From: Ailurus styani
Lineage: Eukaryota; Chordata; Mammalia; Carnivora; Ailuridae
DNA length: 64,000 nucleotides
Assembly: GCA_002007465.1 (NCBI GenBank)
Contig: LNAC01000347.1
Location: 732,765 to 796,764 of the forward strand
Direction: 5' to 3'
The translations under genes and the position numbers were made by a program. Below, one piece after another: positions 23,687 to 32,280 of the stretch. The notes under the pieces are model-generated. The model was not told the DNA's origin. It did not search any database and worked only from the letters and a program-made list of their open reading frames with translations. How positions within the stretch are numbered: position 1 is the first letter of the stretch; every line of letters begins with the position of its first letter.

Positions 23687-24470
23687 TATCTCCTATAAAG
23701 CAGGGAGGGATGGTTTGGGAGGAAGATAGGCAAGTGTTGAAAGCCTAACTTTTGGAGAAACAGCAATTGAGAAAGAAGATAAAACAGGACTGGGGAGAAG
23801 GTGGGACGGAGTTGTAGACAAGTCAGAAGTGCTAAACGGGAAGGGGATGGGGCTAGGTAGAAGACTGCGTAAAAGAGCCTGGTGGAAAGAAGAGACTGAG
23901 TGGAAATGATATCTGTGACACAGGAAACGGAGCCGGGAGGGGTCCAGGATAAGGAAGACGGAGGAGGCCAGAGGGAATGATGTGCCTGGGCGGATGGGCA
24001 GGATGGGACTGTGAGAAGGAGGGCCGAGATGTAGGGAGGCTCAGTGGGAGAAGGGGCTGGGCTGGGGGGGCCGAAGGCGGCTAAGAAGGGAGCTGGGCAG
24101 GGAGGGGTGCAGTGTGGGAGAATGAGCGAGGGAGAGGACCTAGCCAGAGCTTGGGAGGAAAGTGGGGGGAAGACAGAGATGTAGAGGGAGAAGAGGCAGG
24201 GGCTGAAAGAGCAGGGCAAGAGGAAGAACGCAGCTAGGACGAGAACGAAGGAGGCCAATAGACTGCCCGGATGGAGTGAAAAAACTAGAGGATGGAGCGG
24301 AGGGCAAAGGATAGGAGAGAGAGGATGAGGCTGGAGGGGGAGGACGACGGAACTGAAGTGGCAGACAGAGAAAAGGTGGGGGCAGAGGATGGGTCTGAAG
24401 GGAGAGAGCAATTCTGGGTGGAGGAGGAGGAGGAGGAGGCAGGTGCACCAAGGGGCGAGTCCTCCGAGGC
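23687..24470 (+). repeat. Purine-rich (GGA/GAA-type) low-complexity tract in EFHC1 intron 1
   Basis: About 780 bases in which the plus strand is dominated by A and G (GGGAGG, GAGGAGGAGG, GGAAGAGG words), lying just inside intron 1 next to the CpG island. The strand bias leaves a stop-free 241-codon frame on the minus strand that reads as a Pro/Leu/Ser-rich low-complexity protein; I do not believe it is a gene. Confidence 0.85.
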
Positions 24471-24500
24471 CGCCCGGGGGTGGGGCAGAGCAGTCCTCAC

Positions 24501-24563
24501 CGTGGAGTCCTTAAAGGACGTGCCCGGGAGAAAGGGCAGGCCATGCACGGGGTTGGACACCAT
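24501..24563 (-). CDS. EFHC1: EFHC1 coding exon 1 (residues 1-21)
   Basis: First coding exon of EFHC1 (myoclonin-1), a DM10-domain and EF-hand protein known to sit inside the doublet microtubules of motile cilia and linked in humans to juvenile myoclonic epilepsy. Reading on the minus strand gives MVSNPVHGLPFLPGTSFKDST, which I recognise as the N-terminus of the mammalian protein. The ATG has G at -3 and G at +4, a strong context, and no in-frame ATG lies upstream in the open frame. The exon ends on a codon boundary at a GTGAGG donor. It lies in the CpG island. The five exons in this window encode 305 residues plus one base; the rest of the gene lies off the left edge. Confidence 0.96.
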
Positions 24564-24611
24564 CGCGGTCGCTCTCACCGCCGCCACCTGGGTCGGGTGT
24601 TGGCCTCCGCG

Positions 24612-24625
24612 GTTGCCCGGGCGAC
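24612..24625 (+). promoter_or_regulatory. X-box (RFX-factor site) in EFHC1 promoter
   Basis: GTTGCCCGGGCGAC fits the X-box consensus RYYNYY-N(1-3)-RRNRAC at every defined position, with a 2-base spacer. RFX factors bind such sites in promoters of ciliary genes, typically close to the start site. It lies 49 bases upstream of the EFHC1 ATG. A second, poorer match (AGCTCCATGGTAAT, two mismatches) lies about 25 bases further upstream. Confidence 0.7.
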
Positions 24626-24690
24626 GAGAGGCGTCCGCCGGCCTCCCGAAGCTCCATGGTAATGCCAAACATCCGGCGCGGCGCGCGTGG

Positions 24691-24734
24691 GGGCGGGGCC
24701 GGAGACGCGGGCGCGACGGGTCTGCGCATGCGCC
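24691..24734 (+). promoter_or_regulatory. GC box and NRF1-type site upstream of EFHC1
   Basis: GGGCGGGGCC at 24,691-24,700 is a standard SP/KLF-type GC box. TGCGCATGCGCC at 24,723-24,734 matches the NRF1 palindrome at 11 of 12 positions. Both are about 130-170 bases upstream of the EFHC1 start codon, where activator sites of CpG-island promoters are common. Confidence 0.55.
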
Positions 24735-25060
24735 GCCCGCCGGCCCGGCGTGCAGGCGGAAAGGTGGCTACGGCCCCGTACGCCGGGAGGTGGGAGCGGG
24801 TGGGCGTGCGGAGAGGAGGGGACTGCGAAGAGGTCGCCGTCGTGGCCGTGAGGTCCGGGGGTGGGAGCGGGCCCTGAGGTGGGTTACAGTGGAGGGGAGG
24901 CTGCTTCCTTCCATCCACCCAGTACTTACCGCTCCCCGCCCGCGCGGTGGGCTCCAGCCCTGGGCAACGGGCTCTCGTCCCGGTTCACACTGAAGTGTAA
25001 ACGGTTGGTTCCGGTTGAAAGTGGCCCCCGGTGCCCGGGCTTGCTGAGGGCAGGGGCTGC

Positions 25061-26774
25061 GGATTTTTCCTGGTTGTATCTCTTGCTCACGGATGTTCAG
25101 TGAACTAATGCAACCGTCTCGTCCCCGATCTTCCCACCGCCGCATTATCATTTTCCATCTTCACCTCTCTTTATTCTACGGTCAACACCTGCCGCTCAGC
25201 GGCCTCCCATTCTCGAAGGCTGGGCCTCGCCTTTTCACCCCAAGACGCTCAATATTCGTTGACTGGAGAGCTATAGGGTGCTTATCTCAATTCTCCTGAT
25301 CTCTGTACCGATCTGCCGCTGCAATGCAAAAATCCGACCCACAGGGGGAAATGCATCCCCTTCGAAGAGAAAACTAAGTCACAAGGAAGGGAACAAGTGG
25401 GGTGAAATATTGTCAGGATGGTAGGTATTCTGGCCTTTGGGGATTTTTATAAAAATCGTTTGAATTATTATGCCTTAAAAGAAATGTAATCCCGTTCCTG
25501 AAGCATTTTCAGGAAAGAAAGAAAAAAAAACCTATCCGTCAGCGCCGAGGAGTTTAAAAAAAAAACCAAAAAACCCAAAAAGCAAACAAAACCCTGGTGC
25601 CCTGACATGGGATTCATTAGGTCTGAAATAGAGCCCAGGAATCTGATTTTTCTAACAGCTGTTTCTGATAACCAGCCAGTTTAGGAACATGATAGAGTAG
25701 TAAGCCTGCCACAGACACTGTAACTGCACGTCATGGGTAGTTTAGTGCTAATGCAGACAGCAGCTTTAGTTTTATTGCTGCTTGTCAGACAAATCCCCCT
25801 ATTGGGTTTCACTAATGGGCATGAAGCTCAGGGGGCCCAGGACATGAATCCACCGGTGGCACCTGAAGCGGTTATTGGTGGCTGTCTCCGACATCCTGCC
25901 CAGTTTCTTTTCTGCTAACCCCTTCTCTGTCCCCCCACTGCTTCTGTTTTCCTGTTCTTGTCCCCTCCCCTCTTTTTACCTTTATTTTTTTAAATTTTCT
26001 ATTAGTAAATTAACTTAATGTGGGTATTTAATGCTTTAAAAAAATCGATGAATTGCCACTGTTGAATTTACTGAAAACTTTGAAAGTATCTGTCCATTGC
26101 ATTGTATCTTAGTCACTGACCTAGGATGCAAGTCAGCTACTGGAAGAATATTTCAAAATGGCAAGTTCAACCTTCAAAGAGGTTGAAGATGCCTCTATCA
26201 CTTCTCTCCACTTCACTGATACTGAGTACCCAGAAGCGCTGGTAACTATAATCCTTGCTGACTCTTGATGATAACCTTTAACTCTTACCAGTTATATGAT
26301 CCTGCCCTCTCCTCTAAGTTAAAAAAAAAGTAAGACCATGGCTTTGGGATACACTTCAGAGAGCACTTCTGGACTAACTGCATGGTTGCACTTGGGTCTA
26401 TATTCCCTAGATTGGGTAGAGAAGGAGTCCATGGGGGCTGGAAGGGGCAAGTCATGCCTAAGCCTATTGTCCATTGTGGCATCTGTTTCTATTTGAGGGG
26501 TAGCCTGTGCTCCAATGCCTTTCTGTTCCAGAAGAACACACTAGTTAAATGGTTAACCAAGTGTGTTTTAACTACTTCCAGACCCTAGAAATGCATGGTG
26601 AAGAAAACTTTTCTTGGTCTATAGTCTCCTAAAAATGCCATCACCTCTAAGGAGAGGAAGCTGGGCAGTGTTGAATCAACGCTAAAAAGCACAGGGATAA
26701 GTCTGTAAAGAAGGAGGAAAACAATAAAAGTAGGGCTTCGGAAAATTGCTTGAACCCTTAAGTTTGGTGTGATT
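25061..26774. other. EFHC1-PAQR8 intergenic sequence, mostly unassigned
   Basis: Sequence upstream of the EFHC1 promoter. It holds a possible MER5-type hAT remnant at about 25,610-25,690 (ATTAGGTCTGAAATAGAGCC) and a 61-codon open frame at 25,733 with a hydrophobic start that I cannot link to any gene. Confidence 0.5.
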
Positions 26775-26790
26775 AAAGAGTTTATATCCC

Positions 26791-26993
26791 GGGGCGCCTG
26801 GGTGGCTCAGTTGGCTAAGGATCTGCCTTTGGCTCAGGTCATGATCCCGGGGTCCTGGATCCAGCCCCACATCGCGTTCCCTGCTCAGTGGGGAGTCTGC
26901 TTCTCCCTCTGCCTCCCCCCTCCCGCCCCTGGCTCATGCTCTCTCTCTCTTGCTTACATACTCTCTCTCTCTCAAATAAATAAAATATTTTTA
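26791..26993 (+). mobile_element. CAN-SINE, complete
   Basis: A forward copy from GGGGCGCCTGGGTGGCTCAG to CAAATAAATAAAATATTT. It is bracketed by a perfect 16-base duplication AAAGAGTTTATATCCC at 26,775 and 26,994. Confidence 0.97.
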
Positions 26994-27009
26994 AAAGAGT
27001 TTATATCCC

Positions 27010-27461
27010 ATTTCTCCCAAACATGACTACTCAGCATGGGTCACACCTCAGTTTGCACTCACCATTTTCCATTTTGTGCAGTATATAGGAGAGAGTTCAG
27101 GAAACTGACTATCCCTGGCAGCTAAAGTAGAAAGTGCCATGGTCTGAAGGCTGTGCACAAAGCCTGGACTCAGAAGACTACAGAGATATTGCATGACTGT
27201 AGCACGTGTTTCAAAACTTGGGGAAAGGAAAATATGGGAAGATCAGTCTGCCAGCAGACCAAACCTGAAAGAGGGCCTCATGCTGGATGACGACTCCCAG
27301 GAACTGATGGGAGATATCAGACTGGCAGAGGTTAAAATAAAGCCTAAATTAAGCATCTCCTTTTTCAGCATTTTCCCCAGACTGCTGGCTTTATCCAGAA
27401 TTTGTTTGCAATCCTGTGATATTATTCTTCAGTACCTAAAGTCACCAGACGTACATCAAGC
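27010..27461. other. Intergenic sequence, nothing recognised
   Basis: No supported feature before the poly-G run. Confidence 0.5.
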
Positions 27462-27488
27462 GGGGGGGGGGGGGGGGGGGGGGGGGGG
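27462..27488 (+). repeat. Poly-G run of 27 bases
   Basis: Twenty-seven consecutive G between CATCAAGC and CAATGATT. Its length may be inaccurate in the assembly because such runs are difficult to sequence. Confidence 0.95.
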
Positions 27489-28014
27489 CAATGATTTTTG
27501 TGTGCTCTACTTCCCTCTGCTGGAGAAAAATGGTACAGCATGGTTTCTGAAAAACTCAATTATACACCTCTAAGTTTGAAAATGTGGGGGTGTGGCTAGT
27601 GAGTGACCATAGTGGTAAAGAGCCCTCCGTCAGAGTGCTATCCAGCATTCATTTCCACCACTCACTTCTTAGTTTCTGGAATCTCTTATCTAAGAAGAGT
27701 GCCCAGTCAAGCCACCTTAATCTTTGCAAAGTATGAGAAGGAGAGAGAAATATCAGGGATTTCCAATTAGCTACAGGAGCAGATTTAGGACCCACAGATA
27801 ATCTTCATTTGACACAAACTCATGCAATTGGGGTCTAGGCTGTTTTGGCCTTGCTGTGGGTTCCTGCCAGGGGTTTTGAAAAATTTGTGTTTCTGCTGCT
27901 TTTTTCTTCCTTAAGTCAAACCCATTCTGTGACTTTAGCTGATTCAAATGGAATTCCCTCCTCTCTGAAAAAGCTTGTCAAACATTACCTCACAGAATCA
28001 GAGATTTCACAGGA
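27489..28014. other. Intergenic sequence, nothing recognised
   Basis: A 79-codon open frame at 27,845 ends inside an L2 fragment and is not supported as a gene. Confidence 0.5.
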
Positions 28015-28146
28015 TATGAGCACCATAAAGACAGGCTCTTTGTTTTGCTCATTGCCATTTTCCCTGCTCCCATCACAGTGCTGACACCTCATAAAAACTC
28101 AATAAATAGTTGTACAATGATCGACCAAGTAAATGAGTGAATGACT
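28015..28146 (+). mobile_element. L2 LINE 3' end
   Basis: The sequence 'agacaggctctttgttttgctcattgcc' then AACTCAATAAATAGTTGTAC and an 'atgagtgaatgac' tail match the L2 terminus. Confidence 0.65.
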
Positions 28147-28827
28147 TGGAGATCACCCAGCATTTTTCAAACTGCCAGTCTCCATTAGGAGGCATATGAT
28201 CAACTTAATGGATTGTGACAGCAGTCAGAAAATTTTATTAAAAACAGGAAGAAATAGGATATAAATTATTAGGATGTGTCCCATGTTATATGGGTAAGAA
28301 TAATTCACTGAAAAAGTTTCAAACAAATGTACATACACATTCATGTTCCAGGAATTTTTTTTCATGGTCACAATCAAAAAACCTGGAAATCAATTGACAC
28401 TATCCAGCCTGCTCATTTTACTGATGAGAAATCCCCAGACCAAAAGAGATTAAGAAACCATCAGCTAATGACTGGTTCCCAGTTGAGTATTTCTTACACT
28501 CTACCTCAGTCTTCTCTCAGATGGAAAAGATATTGCTCCTTCAGCATGTGAGGGACCGTCGACCTTGTGATCCTGCTTGTCAGTCATCTCTGATCCAAGA
28601 AGGCTTTTAAGAGTATGGAAAAAGAGAAATATGAGAGTGATGTGGCAGTAATATCCAATATAGTTGTAGATTCCAAATGCGGGCAGCCCATTCCATTAAA
28701 TCAGGTAAACAGTAACCTTGAAACAATGGGGAAATGCCTTTGATACCCCCTCTCCCATTGCACACCTCAAACACTCTTCCTTTTCCCCTTTTATGTATGC
28801 AGCATGGAACAGAAAATGAAACATCAG
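28147..28827. other. Intergenic sequence, nothing recognised
   Basis: No repeat or gene can be supported. Confidence 0.5.
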
Positions 28828-28945
28828 GTTGGGGTCTTGAGAACCATAGTCATGTCCTCACTGTGTTACGAATACATGTGTGAGCTCAGACAACCTACCT
28901 ACCTGCAAGTCTGGTTTTTTCATCGCTAAAATGAGAAGCCTGAAC
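28828..28945 (+). mobile_element. MIR fragment
   Basis: GTGAGCTCAGACAACCTACC and GGTTTTTTCATCGCTAAAAT correspond to the MIR core 'tgaccttgggcaa...tttcctcatctgtaaaat' in diverged form. Confidence 0.55.
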
Positions 28946-29164
28946 CAGAATTAGTGATCACTAATTGTTTGGGGGTCGTGGGGTCATCTTGAAAACCAAG
29001 TGAAAGGTATGGATGAAAACATATGAAGAACCCTAGGAAAATAAAACATGTATCAATCTGTTATGAGTAGAGAGAAATCCTTCCCAAGGGGAGAGAGCTC
29101 CCACTCTGGTGAGATACCTCTGAGAGCCAATGGAAAGGGTAGACACTTCTAGATAGAACCCACA

Positions 29165-29255
29165 GCACCCTGCTCTGCATAAAGTGATAGAAATAATAAT
29201 AATTATGACAACGATTGCCACTGCTACTTATTGAATGAGAACTTTGTGCTGAGGT
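29165..29255 (-). mobile_element. MIR fragment (weak)
   Basis: AATAATAATAATTATGACAA and CTACTTATTGAATGAGAACT resemble the reversed MIR 3' part. Confidence 0.4.
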
Positions 29256-29309
29256 ATTTTTCCCACAGCAAAATTAATCAGATTCCAAAATGATTCGTTC
29301 TTGCTGGGA

Positions 29310-29334
29310 AAGAAAAGAAAAGAAAAGAAAAGAA
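29310..29334 (+). repeat. (AAAAG)n microsatellite
   Basis: About five perfect AAAAG/GAAAA units with no associated SINE. Confidence 0.9.
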
Positions 29335-29849
29335 ACACTGAGTGCAGATGCTTTGCATGTTTCCATAGTTGTGTTTGAGAAAAAGAAATTGCGTTAGCCC
29401 AGGATAGAGTTCAAGTTTGTTTTAATGAGTAATAGGATATATTTAACAGGTCCTGAAGATAAGGAAGGATTCACTAGAGAAATGTAGGGAAATAATTGAG
29501 GATAGTCAGTGTTTCTTAAAGCTGACTTGAGTCCTTGAAGGTCTTTCGGATGGTCACAGATGGCTTCTGAGACTGACGTTTGTCATGTGACGTTGGATTC
29601 TAGCACAAAAATACATTTAAGAATTTCACTATCAATACTACTTCAGCAGTAACAGCCTAAGGATGTGTGCTGGGTCCAAGTGTCTAGAAATGAAACAAGA
29701 ACTGCATATTTAGATTTATTTCATTTATGAGGGTACAAAAAAAATCCACATTTCCTTTCCTTCCCAGTTCTACACTTCTGGTTCACACAACTGGCAGTGG
29801 GGAAGTTAGACCAAAAGACCTTCTACGTTCACTTTGTTTTGGTTGTACG

Positions 29850-30090
29850 AATGTGGACTCTGGATTCAAAGGCTCAAGCTTCTGTGAGATTGCATTACTT
29901 ACTGGCCAGGGCAGTCTGGGGCAAACGTACCTAATCTATCAGTGTCCTCATTTGTAACATGGAGGCAACAATAATATCTATCTCATAGGGTTGTTTGAAG
30001 GGTTAAATGAAAGAACCTAAGAAAACAGCTTGGCTAAGTACTTGGCAAGGAGGGAGCACTAGCTAATGTAAACTGTTAATATCATGATTC
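29850..30090 (+). mobile_element. MIR, well preserved
   Basis: It runs from GGACTCTGGATTCAAAGGCT through GTCCTCATTTGTAACATGGA and ATCTCATAGGGTTGTTTGAA to AGTACTTGGCAAGGAGGGAG, covering most of the MIR consensus. Confidence 0.8.
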
Positions 30091-30148
30091 CTAATTTATA
30101 GACTCTGCCCTGGGTATTTCATTGGATTTTTGTTTGTTTTTTGTTTTT

Positions 30149-30326
30149 TTAAAGATTTTATTTATTTGACACAGAGAGAGACAGAGAGACAGCAAGAGAG
30201 GGAACACAAGCAGGGGGAGTGGTAGACCCGAGCAGGGAGCCTGTTGCGGGGCTCAATCTTAGGACCCTGGGATCACGACCTGAGCCGAAAGCGGATGCTT
30301 ATCAACTGAGCCACCCAGGTGCCCCT
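30149..30326 (-). mobile_element. CAN-SINE, older subfamily
   Basis: A reversed copy from TTTTTAAAGATTTTATTTAT to GAGCCACCCAGGTGCCCC. It is the last CAN-SINE before an 11.3-kb interval without one. Confidence 0.93.
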
Positions 30327-30659
30327 GTTTCCTTGCATTTTTGCCCAGAGGATTACCCAGGGTACAAACCAGTGTTGACAGAACAAGGAAACATTCAAAG
30401 CGTATCTGGGAAGTGGAGGTCTACCTTCTGAGCACTTAATAAAATGCTACGAAGTGTCTAGGAAGAATCCTACAGGCACCAGAGTGTGTCCACAGGAACC
30501 AGAGTCCATGTGGCCAGGCCCACAGATGGAATAACTTAATGATAATCTGGTTTTGTGTAGCCTGAAGGGAATAAGATTTACTCTATCTTCTATGGGCAAG
30601 GTAATGTGTAATTAGTAACTACTCCATGTAGGTAAACAACGACCCTGAATTTTCTCAGA
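30327..30659. other. Intergenic sequence, nothing recognised
   Basis: It contains a short internal echo, 'ccacaggaaccagagtcc' beside 'aggcaccagagtgtgtcc'. No supported feature. Confidence 0.5.
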
Positions 30660-31130
30660 GTTCTACCCCACCATACCCTGTCCTGAAGTCACAGTAAAAG
30701 CCAAAGTGCTTACAAGGCTCTCACAATTTGTCTGCATCTCCTACTGCCCTCCCTCTCTCTGTTCACACTGGCCTCCTGCTATTCCTAGTGTGCTCTGGCC
30801 TCAGGGCCCTTGTACTTCTTCCCTCTGCCTGGGAGAGAAACAGAGCCAATTCCCTCACCTGTTTCTGGATCTTCCCTGATCCTGTTTAAAACCACACACC
30901 CACTCTGACCCTCTGGCCTACTCTTCCTTGGCACCATTGCCTTTTAGCATTCTATATAACTTACTTATTCGGTTCATTGTCTGTCTTACCCCTGCCTCCA
31001 ACCCCTGAATGTAAGCTCCCCAAAGGCAAGGATTTGTGTGTTTGGTCCCTTGCTGTATTCTTGGTGCCTAGAACAGGGCTTGGCACCGAGGGGCACTCAG
31101 TGTTTGTGGAGTGGCTGTTGGTGATTAAGT
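30660..31130 (+). mobile_element. L2 LINE 3' region
   Basis: About 470 bases collinear with the L2 end: GTAAAAGCCAAAGTGCTTAC, CCTCTGCCTGGGAGAGAAAC, ATGTAAGCTCCCCAAAGGCA and CCTAGAACAGGGCTTGGCAC. Confidence 0.8.
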
Positions 31131-32164
31131 ATACTCACCAGTTCAAAATGCGAGCCCTCCGCTCCAGGGAAGGTCTTTCTAACAGAGCACTCTCAGATGA
31201 CGGTTTGATTCAAAAGAGGCATTTCAAAGAATTCTTTCAACACAAGATAATGTATCATCGGCTTTGTCGCACGAGCCAGTAACTCAGCCACAGCAGCACC
31301 AAATTACCGACATAGTGTAATGTCAGAAGGGAGTGTGATGTAACTATCTTGGTTTTGCCCTAAACTGAGCCAGAGACTGTTGCTTTTGTACATTAGAGAA
31401 TGAAAGTATTAGATTGCTTAAAACTTCTAGTTCCCAATTTTTTTTTTCAGGAAGCTTTTATGTGACACTGCTAATTTACCTATCACTGGCGACATTTCAC
31501 CATAGCCTTATTTTTCCCCTGGAGAGATTTATTTTAGTGATGGGCCCATGGACTTTTTCCTCTATTTTTCTGCATTTTCTTTAAGAAGCACATAGTACTT
31601 GAAAATGATAAATAATGACTTTGGGGGGGACTTGCTGCTAAGTCTGAATAACCGTTTTATAAGGCAGAGAAGAATTTTTTTAAATCCCATATTCAAAGTC
31701 ATACCACTTGTCGAAATCCCTGGGAGAACGGATTGTTTGAAGATCTGACAACCCCCAGTGAAAGAGGAGAAGGAGGACTTGCATAAGCTTGGGAAGATTA
31801 TCAATACTAGATGAATTTATTATCCAAGGAATCGAGGTATTTTCAAGAATCTGTGACTAGAGAGTGAGATTTGATGTTATACTCTAGGCCACCGAAGGCC
31901 TGTCACCAATGATCTTTTGGGCTCTGAGAAAACTGCGAGGTGCAAAGAATGTTCTCTGTGGTGCTGGTGGGAGAGATATTTCTAGTCTCTGGGGGGACAA
32001 AGGGAGAGACCTCAATCCTTTTAAAAATGTTCTGGCACGGAGCAAGTCTCAGCCTCCCCTGGGTTTGGCTGGCCATCTGGCCCTCAGACTAGTACCGAGA
32101 CATAGTGGGAGATCCTGTAATGGTCCAATGTGGGAAGATGCTGGTTCTCAGTTAGCAGTCTGAA
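31131..32164. other. Intergenic sequence, nothing recognised
   Basis: Short open frames only (for example 31,562-31,804 minus, 31,909-32,163 plus), without recognised similarity. Confidence 0.5.
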
Positions 32165-32280
32165 AACTCTATGTGGAAGGGTCTCTGCTTTCTTTTCCTC
32201 ACTGTGGTATCTCCAGAGCCAATATGAGTATGTGACACCTAGAGGTGCTCATAAATACTTGATGAATCAGTAACTGAAGA
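32165..32280 (+). mobile_element. L2 LINE 3' tip
   Basis: CTCACTGTGGTATCTCCAGA and GAGGTGCTCATAAATACTTG are the L2 terminal block. Confidence 0.55.

Larger units (their letters stand above)
24440..25060 (-). promoter_or_regulatory. EFHC1: CpG-island promoter of EFHC1
   Basis: A strongly GC-rich, CpG-dense stretch surrounds EFHC1 exon 1, while flanking DNA is AT-rich and CpG-poor. There is no TATA box near a plausible start site. It contains an X-box (24,612-24,625), a GC box (24,691-24,700) and an NRF1-type palindrome (24,723-24,734). The arrangement is a typical broad, TATA-less promoter; the exact start site cannot be read from sequence. Confidence 0.85.

Noticed and set aside
23686..24411. 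241-codon minus-strand open frame
   Set aside because: Its Pro/Leu/Ser/Cys composition follows from the purine-rich plus strand; it overlaps intron 1 of EFHC1 and has no recognised domain.
24292..24993. 233-codon plus-strand open frame over the CpG island
   Set aside because: Arg/Gly/Glu-rich low-complexity translation of GC-rich promoter DNA, antisense to EFHC1 exon 1.
25733..25918. 61-codon frame with a signal-peptide-like start
   Set aside because: Too short and without similarity; the hydrophobic start can arise by chance.
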